Source: JABDMH01 sp965223025 (lineage in GTDB: Bacteria > Bacteroidota > Bacteroidia > Chitinophagales > Saprospiraceae). Taken from it: a stretch of 64,000 bases of DNA. Below the pieces are notes generated by a model. The model did no database searches. It worked only from the letters and a program-made list of their open reading frames with translations, and was not told the origin of the DNA. Below are positions 1 through 9,970 of the stretch, one piece after another. A program made the translations under genes and the position numbers. Location of the stretch: contig CBDCVP010000023.1 of the NCBI GenBank assembly GCA_965223025.1, forward strand, positions 1,798,001 to 1,862,000, written 5' to 3'. Position 1 is the stretch's first letter. Every line of letters starts with the position of its first letter.

Positions 1-315
1 GGTGGAAACTATGTGATCAAAAGAATCCAAAGTCTTTCAAATACCGACGAAGAAAAAGAAGAAGTCAAGCAAGACTTACTAACATACTTAAAGAATAATG
101 CTCATAGAATGAATTATCCCAAATACAAAAAAGGAGGTTTACTCATTGGATCTGGAGCAATCGAGGCTGCACATCGTACCGTAATACAAAAGCGACTTAA
201 ATTATCAGGACAACGATGGTCTAAACCAGGAGCACAAAATGTTCTTAACTTGAGAACTCTTCACATGAGTGGCCATTGGTCCCATTTTCAACGCTATCTT
301 GGTGCAGCTGCATAA
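1..315 (+). CDS. Transposase C-terminal fragment, ISKra4-like (5' end outside window)
   Basis: The frame is open from base 1, so only the last ~104 codons of the gene are present. The C-terminal part has the signature GSGAIEAAHR, then RLKLSGQRWS, then GAQNVLNLR. This is the glycine-serine-glycine/Glu block and RW-GA-LR tail I associate with DDE transposases of the ISKra4 type. The Glu in GSGAIEAAH is the likely third catalytic acidic residue. The first two catalytic residues would lie upstream of the window. The stop is at 313-315, and no terminal inverted repeat could be identified in the 167 bases before the next gene. It could belong to an intact IS or to a remnant, and the upstream sequence is needed to decide. 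The family assignment comes from recall of the motif, not from a search. Confidence 0.7.
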   Translation, partial: GGNYVIKRIQSLSNTDEEKEEVKQDLLTYLKNNAHRMNYPKYKKGGLLIGSGAIEAAHRTVIQKRLKLSGQRWSKPGAQNVLNLRTLHMSGHWSHFQRYLGAAA

Positions 316-482
316 ACGACAAAATCTAATGCACCCGATACTGTTTGGCCATGGATCATACCATTTTTTTTCGCCATTCAGTACATGGCTTCACCTTGTC
401 TGTCCGTCGAATTCGCTTTCTGCCATCCTAGGACAAGTGCCATGCTTGCCCTGTCTCTGAGCTTCTCGCAAACTTTATCACC

Positions 483-2828
483 ATGCATAGACTTCTTACC
501 TTCTTTTGTCTGCTAACTCTTACCTGGGGCATCACAGCACCGACTCTGACCATAGAAGCCATGGAAATGAACCTCACCCAGGCCTCCATCCTAGTTTCTC
601 CCCAAATTAATGCAAACATGCATCATACGATCAGACGCATCGTCGACCTGGAAGTCCAGGACCGTACCAAAGGAGCCTGGAAGTCGGTCAATGCATGGGA
701 TGCCTCTGAGAAGACTATTGCCATTGTACCAAATACGTCGAGAGAGTTATTGGGCAGAGTCATCCCTTCAAAGGCATGGACGGATGCCCAATCTTTGGGC
801 ACCGAAGGATATGCTATCTATCAGGAATCTGGCCATCCATCACATGTCATCTGGCTTTTGGTCACCAACGACCGATCCATTGTTTTTGCCTTAGGTGACC
901 TGTTGCGGCAATGTGAAATATCACCCGGAAAAATGGTGATCGATGGTCAATACTCCCATTTTTCTACTCCTGCATACCCGATCCGGGGACATCAGATCGG
1001 CTATCGAAACACGGCCAATTCATACGATGCCTGGTCGGTAGAGCAGTATGAGGATTATATCCGGGAGCTGGCGCTCTTTGGCACCAACGCGATTGAGAAT
1101 ATCCCGTTTGGTAAGGATGATAGTCCACACATGACCATTTCGCGGGCAGAGATGAATCGGGAACTGAGCCGTATCTGTCAGGCTTATGACTTAGACTACT
1201 GGGTATGGACCCCAGCTAGTTTTGATCTTACCGATCGCACAAAGAGGGCAGCTGCATTGGCAGAACACGACCGGTTTTATCAGAACTGTCCCAGACTTAA
1301 CGAAGTGTTTTTTCCAGGTGGCGATCCTGGACACAACCATCCTCGTCATGTCATGCCTTTTTTGAAGGACTTGTCAAGGTTATTGAAGAAGCATCACCCC
1401 GAAGCAGGTATTTGGATTTCTCTACAGGGATTTAGTGCAGAGCAAGTGGACTATTTCTATGAGTACTTGCGATCTGAAAAACCAGACTGGTTACGAGGTG
1501 TTGTCAGTGGCCCCAGCAGCCCATCGATTTTTGGGACGAGATTCCGTCTGCCTGACCAGTATAAACACCGGCATTATCCTGACATTACCCACAGCGTACG
1601 CTGCGACTATCCTGCCGAGCAGTGGGACCAAGCCTTTGCCCTAACATTGGGTAGAGAGGGCAGCAATCCCCAACCATTCTACTACGCACAAGTCCATGCG
1701 TCCTATGCTCCCTTCACCGATGGATTTGTGTCGTACTCCGATGGTTGTCATGACGACATCAACAAATTTGTGTGGAGTCAGCGGGGGTGGGATCCTAGGA
1801 AGAGCGTTCGAAATATTATCGAGGAGTACACGCAATTTTTCTTTGGTCATGAGGCCTCTGATCCCGCTGCAGATGGGATCTTAGCCCTGGAGAGAAATTG
1901 GGCAGGTGCATTGGCTGCTAATGGAGGTGTGGAGATGACCCTTGCATTCTGGCAATCACTGGAGCAGGATTTTCCGAATCTGCAAAACAACTGGAGATGG
2001 CAGATGCTCCTCATGCGTGCTTACTATGATGCGTACACCAGGAGACGACTACTATCGGAGCAGTCTTTGGAGCAGAAAGCCAACGATCTTTTAAGACAGG
2101 CGGATGTCATCGGCAGCAACCAAGCCATGCAACAAGCTTTAAAGATCCTTGGTGAAACGGACATCCACCCCATTGCTATGGATCTTCGAAAGAAAATAGT
2201 TTTCTACTGCGATGCATTATTTAAATCTGTGGGTCTCCAAACCGACTGGAAGCGCCACCAGGCAAGTGGAGCACAACGGGGTTGCGTGCTGACATTTGTG
2301 GATCATCCACTAAACAATCGCTGGTGGCTGGAGGACCAATTTAAGATGGTGGACACCTTCGATACAGAGAAAGAAAAAGTACAACGTTTGAGTCTCATTG
2401 CAAACTGGGAACTTCCCGGCCATCAAAGTTACTATGACAATGTTTCGAATATAGCGCAGTCACCACATGTGAAGACCACGGTCTACGATGCTACTGATTT
2501 TGCCTGGTGGGACAATGGAATGAGCAGGAGAAGACTCTCTTCGCAGACCTTCCAGAATGACCCAGTGCTGGAATACGAAGGTCTCGACCCCAATGGTCGA
2601 TACCTGCTGCGTGTATGTGGCTATGGTGAAGCCCTTGCTCGTGTGGATGGATATCGGATTAATCCGATTAAATATGATCGATCCGCGGATGGTATAAAAG
2701 AGTTTGTCATACCCCGTCAAATAGTGGGTGACGGCAGGATGAAACTGACTTTTGATCAGCCAGAAGAGTCGACCATCAACTGGAGACAGCACAGTAAGGT
2801 TTCGGATGTATGGCTGATCAAACGGTAG
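483..2828 (+). CDS. Secreted glycoside hydrolase-like protein (GH67/GH20-type domain organisation)
   Basis: A 781-residue exported protein; a hydrophobic Sec signal covers about residues 1-27. Residues ~30-165 look like the hexosaminidase/alpha-glucuronidase 'domain 2' fold that precedes the barrel in GH20, GH67 and GH84, with FALGDLLRQ near its end. A barrel-like region then starts at YPIRGHQIGYRN (~160). Acidic/His-rich motifs FFPGGDPGHNHP (~277) and FVSYSDGCHDD (~412) may line the active site. The C-terminus is a beta-rich region ending SDVWLIKR. The same ending (SEVWLIKNP) and the same order of blocks occur in the 4044-6689 protein, so the two are paralogues. The gene stands alone on +, converging with the broken VOC gene 20 bp downstream. 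The substrate cannot be read from sequence; uronic-acid or hexosamine glycans are family-based guesses. The start is the first ATG before a good signal peptide. Confidence 0.62.
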   Translation: MHRLLTFFCLLTLTWGITAPTLTIEAMEMNLTQASILVSPQINANMHHTIRRIVDLEVQDRTKGAWKSVNAWDASEKTIAIVPNTSRELLGRVIPSKAWTDAQSLGTEGYAIYQESGHPSHVIWLLVTNDRSIVFALGDLLRQCEISPGKMVIDGQYSHFSTPAYPIRGHQIGYRNTANSYDAWSVEQYEDYIRELALFGTNAIENIPFGKDDSPHMTISRAEMNRELSRICQAYDLDYWVWTPASFDLTDRTKRAAALAEHDRFYQNCPRLNEVFFPGGDPGHNHPRHVMPFLKDLSRLLKKHHPEAGIWISLQGFSAEQVDYFYEYLRSEKPDWLRGVVSGPSSPSIFGTRFRLPDQYKHRHYPDITHSVRCDYPAEQWDQAFALTLGREGSNPQPFYYAQVHASYAPFTDGFVSYSDGCHDDINKFVWSQRGWDPRKSVRNIIEEYTQFFFGHEASDPAADGILALERNWAGALAANGGVEMTLAFWQSLEQDFPNLQNNWRWQMLLMRAYYDAYTRRRLLSEQSLEQKANDLLRQADVIGSNQAMQQALKILGETDIHPIAMDLRKKIVFYCDALFKSVGLQTDWKRHQASGAQRGCVLTFVDHPLNNRWWLEDQFKMVDTFDTEKEKVQRLSLIANWELPGHQSYYDNVSNIAQSPHVKTTVYDATDFAWWDNGMSRRRLSSQTFQNDPVLEYEGLDPNGRYLLRVCGYGEALARVDGYRINPIKYDRSADGIKEFVIPRQIVGDGRMKLTFDQPEESTINWRQHSKVSDVWLIKR

Positions 2829-2848
2829 GCTTCAGCGATGGATCACCT

Positions 2849-3847
2849 CTATTCATGATAGCTCCACAGAAGCTCAATGGTGATCCCCCCGATCTTCTCA
2901 AGATCTACGTAAACAAAACGGCCGGATCCTGGTTTTCCTTTCGTACCCCAACCTCCGGACATGGACACTCGGTATCCCTGATCTTCAAAATGCTGAATGG
3001 CGCGATCCATATCAGACACTGCAAAACCAAAATGCTGTAAACCTTCGCCATGTTTTGCGATGTAATCTGCATAAATGGTGGGAGGTTTCAGCGGTATACA
3101 CCATTCATAGACTACTGATCCATGTCTTTGCCATCCCAATTTCATATCAAACTCACTGGCTTTCCCATCATACATTTTATCATGCATAGGCCCATGGGTT
3201 ATTTCCAAAATGGGAAAACCTAGCGAAGCCCAGAAGTCGGAAACTGGCACTGGATCTAGCACAGCAAAGGCATATTGGTTGAATGTCATGTCCAGTTCAT
3301 TCTTCCCATCAGATCTTGGATGATTTTCTTCACCCTCCAAGACAAATCCCAAATAATAGGCCCCTTCTGTTTTGGTATCCATGAGGGCATATTCTGTGAT
3401 CCCATATTTCGTAGTGAGGGAAAATCTGCCGATGATGTTTACTCCACGATCCCCGAGGTCTTGAATCATCTTGTCCAGTTTCTCTTGACTTTCTACCCGG
3501 TGGATCAAGGCCATCGCCCCCTCTCCATGCACATCAAGAAAAGATGAAAACACATTTTTATCTCTAACCGGCTGAATCCACTGCGCTTTGAGACCACCGA
3601 GGAATCCCACACCTGCTTTCACTACAATATGCTCTTTCTCATCTCCTTTGTGGATCATTTTGGCCTTGTGGAAGGTTTCCAATTCAGTAAATCCAAGTTT
3701 GTTCTATCCCTTCATCACACTATCTAAATCATCTACCATCCAAAGGACCTGATCCACCTCTTGATACACAGGATTGATCTGTGCATCCAGCATCTGAATG
3801 GAGACCATCACAATAATCCATGGAGTGATCGCCTTAAAAAGCTGCAT
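2849..3847 (-). pseudogene. VOC-family (glyoxalase/HPPD-like) exported protein, interrupted by an in-frame TAG
   Basis: The downstream 277 codons encode a VOC metalloenzyme-like protein. The C-terminal module has GLQHFGFAVSDMD and ends with TIELLW, placing likely metal ligands at the His and the Glu. Reading upstream in the same frame, the gene continues without another stop to an ATG at 3847. That part encodes a signal peptide (MQLFKAITPWIIVMVSIQ...AQ) followed by the expected first VOC strand, VDQVLWMVDDLDSVMKG. A TAG at 3706-3704 then interrupts it before NKLGF. Families of this type normally have an aromatic residue at that spot (as in FYEKLGF), so a single-base change from TGG or TAT/TAC explains the lesion. 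TAG also ends this gene itself and the 483-2828 gene, so it is a true stop here. An internal restart at TTG 3682 would lack the first VOC strand. VOC fold, high confidence; substrate unknown. Confidence 0.8.
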
Positions 3848-4043
3848 TAAGCAATTTGGTAATAGACAAGTCATCTTTTATCGATCCATAAGGTACCACC
3901 GAATGTAGACTTTTTTTACTTCATGAAAGCGAAGATTCAGTCCCAGCACCCATAGTGTTGGCGCGGGCTGACGGCCAATAAAATATCAATTTTAACCCAA
4001 AGTGTCCGCTTTCGAATAGGACAATCCAAGTAGGGACCGATCG

Positions 4044-6689
4044 TTACGGATTTTTTATCAACCAGACCTCAGATACTATGGTACCCCACCCACCTGAATT
4101 GCGCCACTGCTCAATAGATACCCGGTCACCTATTGCAACATCGACTTGCTTCTGCAAACGGATGGTTAGTTCGCCGTCATTTGTAGCCTCGGTAGGAATC
4201 TCATATTCGAAGAAATCACTCATCTGCAGTGGCAATTCCACAAGGTGGGCGAGCAGAGTGTCATCAGCATAAATCGACTGTGATCGTTGATTCATGCGCA
4301 TGTCATAGCGAGACTGAAACCACGGTCGGACGAAAGTAAATCTGATCTTATAGGTAGCTTGGGTATCCAGGTCATCATACTGCAGGGTTACACCTTGCGC
4401 TTCATCTTGCGTATAATGCATGGATCGTTGGCTTGGTAAATTGCCCTCAGATAGCATATCATAGACATAGGGCTGGCCATGATCATAGGGATAGCCCGAT
4501 ACAACGTGAGGGGCGTGATTGTAGGTTCCCAGATTATCATAACACCCTCCATCACCTGGATCTTCATAGCGCGTGATCATGCGAAGTAAAGCACTTCGTT
4601 GGTCCTCAGGTGCTGCGATGGCTCTTTCAATCTGTCTGCGCATCCAACCCAACCCGACAAAGTCATGTTGCAAATTAAAATATCCTTCGCTGCGCACACC
4701 ATACAGCTGATTGCTCTCCTCTCCTAGGATTCGTGCCTCTTCCTTGAGATCGACCATCACCTCCGTTTCTTTGGGGGGATGCAAATTACTCAGAAGAAAA
4801 TCTAGGCTTGGTGTATTGCTATCGTCCTCCAGGATTCCATCCACTTCTTTCTGGATCCAATCTCGCAAGGCTTCTTGTCCGCGCACCGCATGCTGGATGT
4901 ACAAATCCAATGCTCCTTTTTGCAAATACATCCGGTACAACCAATGATTTGGCAACAACTCGGGGGCGATTTTATCTCCCGCAGTCTTCACTAGATCGTA
5001 GTATCTCTTAATCCCCCGCTTCAATGACAGTGGCTTGCCTTCGATGTCTTCTAGGTTTTCTTCCAACTGAAAAATGGCTCTAGACATCTCTTCGACTGCA
5101 TCTCTCCCGAACCAAGTAGCACAATATTCATCGACAACATCCTCTACAGAGGTGCGTGGCGCCCACAATAGACGCTGCCACATCCATTGATTGAAGTGAT
5201 CATGGTGTCCGCTCGAATGCGTAATATCACCACATCCATATCGCATCAGGTCATTAAATACCCGGTGATACTGCCTGGGCCAAGCATAAAATGTCAGGCG
5301 ATCGTAGACCATTGTGAGCGCTTGATCTGGTCTGCGATCGTAAATGTCGTGACTCCAATGAGGTGGTAGGTTCCCCTCTCGGTCCGCACGTGGATACATC
5401 TGAATATAAGCGTGCTGGGCATATCGCCAATGAGTAATTTCATTGTAGTAAACCAAGGTTTGCTGAGGGGGCAGTTGATGCAAAATCTCTTTGGGATAGA
5501 GCCCATAGGGTCCATATCCTGGGTAACGAAACAAGTCCATGCGATGGGTCTGTCTGTGCCCAGGCTGCCAGGTGGTCGCGTCAGACCCGGGTCCATAACC
5601 CCAAGCCCAAAGCCATTCCCTGGGCTCCTCGTTAAGATATTGAAATATGGCACGATCATCTTCATCATCAAACTTCTGATTGGTGAAGTAGACGCGTGTG
5701 AAAGGGTGATATTTGTGGATGATGGCCGCCATTTGCTCCACCAACTTGATAAATGTCAGTCCATATGGATTGCAGTCATCACATTCACAACCACCACCAT
5801 CACCACCGTGAAATTTGACCAGATCATACGCTGGCCCAGCCCGGAAAGTTCGGTCACATTTCTCCAACATATATTTCCTGGCGGCCTCTACCGACAAGCA
5901 CACATATCCAAGTCTTCCGATGGACTCAGATGCCGACCAACTGGTGTCTTTGATCTCAGGAGCGGTATTAGCACCAAAGGATCCCTGGGTCATCAGATCA
6001 AAGGACTTGAGAAAGTCCATGATCGGACCTTCCTTCACGGAAAAAACATTGGCACCAGCCAGTGCATAGTCCATTATGGCTCGCTGAGTTTCTTTCATAC
6101 TCCAATCGCGCACCCCTGCGAGTCTTTTCACCACTCCACTTTGACCAAATTGAGTACCTCTGATTTCAAATGCTGGGGCACTTCTCACGAACAATTCTTT
6201 GTCAACCTCCAGTTTTTGCCCTCGATAATCCATCTCCCTAAGTAGTTGGCCCACAGCATACAAACAACCTCTCAGATCAACTCCTGCTGCAACCACAATA
6301 TGGGATTTAACGCTCAGTACAAATCCTTCCGGCCCCGGATCTATGTCAGAGGGAGCTTTGATCGAAGCCAGAGCCAATAGACTATCCATATGATCATGAT
6401 GGGTGGGCAATCCCAGCAGTATCATTAGGGCATCAGTATCGAAAGGTGCATCTCCCTCAGAGAAAACTTCAGCGGAAATACCGGGCCATTTATGTAGCCT
6501 TTCCGCCAATAAATGAGCTATATTCAGCTCGACCTGCTCAGCCCCTGCACCAGTGATGATTTGGCACTTATCATAAGACTGTGCGGCTATAAAATTGGGT
6601 AGGCACCAACCCATGCCAATCAGCATAATGAGGTAGGCACACTGATGTCCAACCTTATTCCCACGTATACATCTGAGGCTTCCTAACAT
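4044..6689 (-). CDS. Secreted glycoside hydrolase-like protein (GH67/DUF4838-like)
   Basis: About 881 residues from the ATG at 6689, which lies 5 bases after the stop of the upstream gene. A longer frame starts at 6743 but would overlap that gene. A transmembrane-like Sec signal (AYLIMLIGMGW...AAQS) comes first. It is followed by a domain-2-like region ending VDLRGCLYAVGQLLREMDY and a barrel-like region starting FEIRGTQFGQSG. A Cys-rich loop GGDGGGCECDDC near residue 300 recalls the conserved Cys cluster of DUF4838 proteins. A His-rich segment THSSGHHDHFNQW follows later. The beta-rich C-terminus ends SEVWLIKNP as in the paralogue at 483-2828. Close spacing after the DUF1080 fusion gene suggests one transcript. 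Likely role: exo-acting hydrolysis of a uronic-acid or amino-sugar containing glycan in the periplasm or outside. That role is inference. Confidence 0.62.
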   Translation of the reverse strand: MLGSLRCIRGNKVGHQCAYLIMLIGMGWCLPNFIAAQSYDKCQIITGAGAEQVELNIAHLLAERLHKWPGISAEVFSEGDAPFDTDALMILLGLPTHHDHMDSLLALASIKAPSDIDPGPEGFVLSVKSHIVVAAGVDLRGCLYAVGQLLREMDYRGQKLEVDKELFVRSAPAFEIRGTQFGQSGVVKRLAGVRDWSMKETQRAIMDYALAGANVFSVKEGPIMDFLKSFDLMTQGSFGANTAPEIKDTSWSASESIGRLGYVCLSVEAARKYMLEKCDRTFRAGPAYDLVKFHGGDGGGCECDDCNPYGLTFIKLVEQMAAIIHKYHPFTRVYFTNQKFDDEDDRAIFQYLNEEPREWLWAWGYGPGSDATTWQPGHRQTHRMDLFRYPGYGPYGLYPKEILHQLPPQQTLVYYNEITHWRYAQHAYIQMYPRADREGNLPPHWSHDIYDRRPDQALTMVYDRLTFYAWPRQYHRVFNDLMRYGCGDITHSSGHHDHFNQWMWQRLLWAPRTSVEDVVDEYCATWFGRDAVEEMSRAIFQLEENLEDIEGKPLSLKRGIKRYYDLVKTAGDKIAPELLPNHWLYRMYLQKGALDLYIQHAVRGQEALRDWIQKEVDGILEDDSNTPSLDFLLSNLHPPKETEVMVDLKEEARILGEESNQLYGVRSEGYFNLQHDFVGLGWMRRQIERAIAAPEDQRSALLRMITRYEDPGDGGCYDNLGTYNHAPHVVSGYPYDHGQPYVYDMLSEGNLPSQRSMHYTQDEAQGVTLQYDDLDTQATYKIRFTFVRPWFQSRYDMRMNQRSQSIYADDTLLAHLVELPLQMSDFFEYEIPTEATNDGELTIRLQKQVDVAIGDRVSIEQWRNSGGWGTIVSEVWLIKNP

Positions 6690-6694
6690 TTTGA

Positions 6695-9646
6695 TCAGTC
6701 TTTCTGAGGAGCACTGATCACGCCTAAAAATCTGCCCATCCAATAGGGCAGCAAGAAGGTGTCTCCTGCTCCCAGTTCTGCATGGCGATCTGCCGCATCC
6801 AGCGTAAAAAGGTTGCGGTTGTGCTTCAGTTCCGGTCGCTCATCCGGTGGCAAAACCTTGGTAATTGTCTGCCCACGGAAGTTATTGGGTACGAATTTCA
6901 GGTCCTTGCGATGGCTATTCTCGACTTCAAATTGAATCATGTCCAAGGGGAATTCGCATAGGTGCCAGACCGATTCGGCTAGGTCAAAGGATTGGGCGCC
7001 AATAGCGGCGTAACAAAAATTCCAAAGTGCATCCTTCTCTGGTCGCTCCCATTCCCAGTGATCTTGTATAGCTTTATAGTAAGCTTCCCTTAACTGATCG
7101 TCCAGTGCATGATGATACAGCGACCAATAAGCCAAAAAATACATCTCGTCATCGGAGTGGTTCCAAGATCTAGATAGCATTTTGCTCCATTTGTCAGCAT
7201 GCTCAGGTGCCCGTCCAATCTCCTTGATCGGTCTGGTCAGATTCTCCAGATAGCCATGGTTGTAAAGCAGATCTAGTGCAGCAGACTTGTATTTCTCTTT
7301 ACCTGTAAAATGATAAGTAGACTGAAGAAAAGCGACGATATTGGACGACCCCAGCCTTCGATCGCCAATCATGGTGTCAAAACGGTTGATGAAAGCTGGA
7401 TTCCAACGCCCCCAGAGCGTCGGTCGGCCATCTACATCGATAAGTTGAAAATTGTGTGCTAAAATGTATCCCATCAGCTGATCCAGCAGCTCAATGGCTC
7501 TATCTCGGATCTCCTCATCGGGAAAGAACTCAGCCATCATGGTCAGGGCAAATACTTGACCTACCGTCTGGTCGCTACTAGCCGTGCCCTCCCAATCCCA
7601 CTCGTCATTTGCCGGATGCCAAGCCACTGATGTGGCATAGTCAGGATACCAGTAGTCTTCCGCATATTTTCTATAGGATGGTTTATAGTCTTTGATACCT
7701 TTTCTTTCGTAGGAACGGCCAAACAGACCAGGAATGCCATTGATGGTATGCAACCGATCCATGGCTTCAAAAGTCTCGATACAATTCCTCCTTGCAGGCT
7801 CCTCTCCAGTCACCATGTACCTAAACAACTGGCTGACCAAGTACATTCCAGACCACAGATTGTCACTGGCTTGAGTGCTCACCTGAGCTGTCGATAACTT
7901 TCCATCGGTCATCCTTGCTTGGTCGCTGTACAATCCATACCTGATGTGCCGATCCCTCACCTGTTTTTCATAAAGAGTCGCTTTGTCCTCCAAGGTCATT
8001 TTCTCAAATTTGATCACACTCAATCCACTCTTTGTGAGAATGGCTACATCACCCGAAGATGATCCTGCCAGATCGATGACATGGTTGTCGACCAGCCATC
8101 GCTTCCCATGATAATAGTTGTATGTACCATCATCCCTCCGCATGAATGCTCCCTTCGTACTTCCAAACCAGAGATGACCACCTATAGAAGTCACCGTCGT
8201 GATCTGGGTGTGTGGCAGCCTTATATTCTTCGGTCCTAACTCAAAACTACTGGCAGTGCCAGGGTCAAGATCTAATTGGACAAAACCATCAGCTTGGCCA
8301 ATCACCAATGTATCTTGGTGCCATGCCATGGCAGTAAAATCCTTGCCTGAAACTACTGTGCTAAGCATGGGATCACTCCTTGATATCTTAGCCAAAGAAG
8401 TCTTTGTCAAAATCCAAAATTCTGCCTTCATTTGATCATATACCATGTCCCTCAACTCAGCAGAGAGCTGCACGGAAGTCATGACCTCTCCTTCCCCGTC
8501 GATCAAGGACAGCATCGTCCCATCGGAAATCACAAGCGAACCGTCATCGGCGGCACAGATATGCTTTGCATCTGACATATCATGCCGGATAAAAAGTTTC
8601 CCTGCCCAAGCATTGCTAAATATGGTGGAATCGGTTAAATACACATATTGACCATCCAAGGTTGTGACTGCGTTGATGGTCGTTTTGGACTGATAGGCAT
8701 AGAGCTCATCTCTTCTTAACTGACCGGGGAACTGAAACTGCCCTGAAATCGGCTGCAATAATCCGATGTTGCTGAGTATCGAAAAGCGGTCGTTTCTATC
8801 AATTGAGATGCTCCTTAGGACCTGGTTTCCATCGGACTCATACTTGATTGCATAGTCCTGTAGAAATGGTTTATCATGATAAATCTCCGATTGGCTGTGG
8901 GATGCATAAAGGTGGTTGGTAGGGCGAATTCTGATCTTTCTGAAAGCTATCTCATCACCGTGATCCTGAAGCATGATCCTGCCTTGCTCTATGACTCCAA
9001 AGTCGGCAATCGACCGAAATTTACTTTGAGCTTTGGCCCGTAGAAAATCCGGATCTCCCCTCTCATAGCTCAATACAACTTTTCCATTGAGCCAGTGTTC
9101 TACCCTTCTTCCCATCAACCTGATCTTACCGGTATTCCAGGATCCAGCAGGGTGCAAGACCTTCTCTTGGGGCTCAAAAAGCTCATACAGACTAGCGGTT
9201 AGTCGGAGGCCATTCTCATCATTGGCAATGTCTCGATTGTTCTCATCATCAACAATTTGATATTCACATCCGAGCCATGCTCCGCTGGGATATTCCTTCA
9301 GCTGGTACTTTATGCCCCCATTGGCTCCTTCGGCAAACTTAAATTCAAACTCAAGGTCAAAGTTCTCGTACTTCTCACGGGTGACAATACTGCCTCCATG
9401 ACTCCCTTTCCCTCCAGGGTTCACCACTAATGCACCATCATTGACTACCCAGCCGCGTGTCGGAAAATGGTCGCAATCAATCCCCTTCCAGTGTTCCACA
9501 GAGGTACCATCAAAAAGCCAAATCCATTGGGTATCTGCTTGACCGTGCACTTCTTTCTTTGCTACTGAAAAAGAAATCAAAAAGGCAAGTATGATCTTGA
9601 ATCTGAAAATAGAACGATGTACCATGCAGTATCTCATTTGATTCAT
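6695..9646 (-). CDS. Secreted three-part protein: DUF1080 (3-keto-disaccharide hydrolase-like) + beta-propeller + alpha/alpha toroid
   Basis: 983 residues with a Sec signal near residues 15-35 (FKIILAFLISFSV). Residues ~40-245 are a DUF1080 concanavalin-like domain, with LFDGTSVEHWKG, GGIKYQLKEYPSG, a CEYQIVDDEN strand and AGSWNTGKIR. This family is now linked to 3-keto-glycoside hydrolysis. Residues ~250-565 have short repeated blades (WHQDTLVIGQADG, IGGHLWFGSTKG) typical of a seven-bladed propeller. Residues ~575-950 are a helical region with WNHSDDEMYFLAYWSLYHHA, like alpha/alpha toroid sugar-binding or hydrolase domains. Typical DUF1080 proteins are 200-300 residues, so this fusion is large. 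ATGs at codons 1, 4 and 8 are all possible starts. It lies just upstream of the GH67-like gene (5-bp gap), and the neighbours suggest extracellular glycan handling. No catalytic residues of the toroid can be assigned with confidence. Confidence 0.7.
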   Translation of the reverse strand: MNQMRYCMVHRSIFRFKIILAFLISFSVAKKEVHGQADTQWIWLFDGTSVEHWKGIDCDHFPTRGWVVNDGALVVNPGGKGSHGGSIVTREKYENFDLEFEFKFAEGANGGIKYQLKEYPSGAWLGCEYQIVDDENNRDIANDENGLRLTASLYELFEPQEKVLHPAGSWNTGKIRLMGRRVEHWLNGKVVLSYERGDPDFLRAKAQSKFRSIADFGVIEQGRIMLQDHGDEIAFRKIRIRPTNHLYASHSQSEIYHDKPFLQDYAIKYESDGNQVLRSISIDRNDRFSILSNIGLLQPISGQFQFPGQLRRDELYAYQSKTTINAVTTLDGQYVYLTDSTIFSNAWAGKLFIRHDMSDAKHICAADDGSLVISDGTMLSLIDGEGEVMTSVQLSAELRDMVYDQMKAEFWILTKTSLAKISRSDPMLSTVVSGKDFTAMAWHQDTLVIGQADGFVQLDLDPGTASSFELGPKNIRLPHTQITTVTSIGGHLWFGSTKGAFMRRDDGTYNYYHGKRWLVDNHVIDLAGSSSGDVAILTKSGLSVIKFEKMTLEDKATLYEKQVRDRHIRYGLYSDQARMTDGKLSTAQVSTQASDNLWSGMYLVSQLFRYMVTGEEPARRNCIETFEAMDRLHTINGIPGLFGRSYERKGIKDYKPSYRKYAEDYWYPDYATSVAWHPANDEWDWEGTASSDQTVGQVFALTMMAEFFPDEEIRDRAIELLDQLMGYILAHNFQLIDVDGRPTLWGRWNPAFINRFDTMIGDRRLGSSNIVAFLQSTYHFTGKEKYKSAALDLLYNHGYLENLTRPIKEIGRAPEHADKWSKMLSRSWNHSDDEMYFLAYWSLYHHALDDQLREAYYKAIQDHWEWERPEKDALWNFCYAAIGAQSFDLAESVWHLCEFPLDMIQFEVENSHRKDLKFVPNNFRGQTITKVLPPDERPELKHNRNLFTLDAADRHAELGAGDTFLLPYWMGRFLGVISAPQKD

Positions 9647-9970
9647 ACTTCGATGATAAAGAATTGATGGACAGAAGCCTACGAAAGTTTAGACAAATTC
9701 ATATGCTTTATTAACCTGCTTCTTGACATAGCGTGAGGATTAATACTGGGGGGCAAGAATTAACCTAGACTGGTTGTGTCGTCTACAGCTACCTACCAAT
9801 GGCCGGACTGCACCCCATTCTGCACGACCAATAACTCGCCGGTTGAAGTTCTGTCATCTTCGATTTGCCGCCATAAACAGCCAATGCAGACAATCTAGAT
9901 CTCTGACCTGGAAGTCCCGTTGGGCATTATCGAACACCTTTTAAATGGGGCAAAAGATGATCCTATCCAC
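9647..9970. other. 324-bp gap between co-oriented genes, no intact gene
   Basis: No frame longer than about 40 codons with convincing composition. On the minus strand, short coding-like pieces appear in different frames (for example LAVYGGKSKMTELQPASYW and VRDLDCLHWLFMAANRR around 9800-9890). They could be remains of a lost gene or chance. The gap separates the GH-D-like gene end from the promoter side of the DUF1080 fusion gene, so a promoter may lie here, but no clear -33 TTTG / -7 TAnnTTTG pair was found. Confidence 0.4.

Noticed and set aside
3704..3706. Recoding of TAG as an amino acid (pyrrolysine or another)
   Set aside because: TAG also ends the 483-2828 gene and this same gene correctly, and no suppressor or Pyl gene is seen here, so a nonsense mutation is simpler.
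5412..6245. A 277-codon frame on + opposite the GH67-like gene
   Set aside because: It lies wholly antisense to a gene with clear signal peptide and domain order and shows no protein family features.
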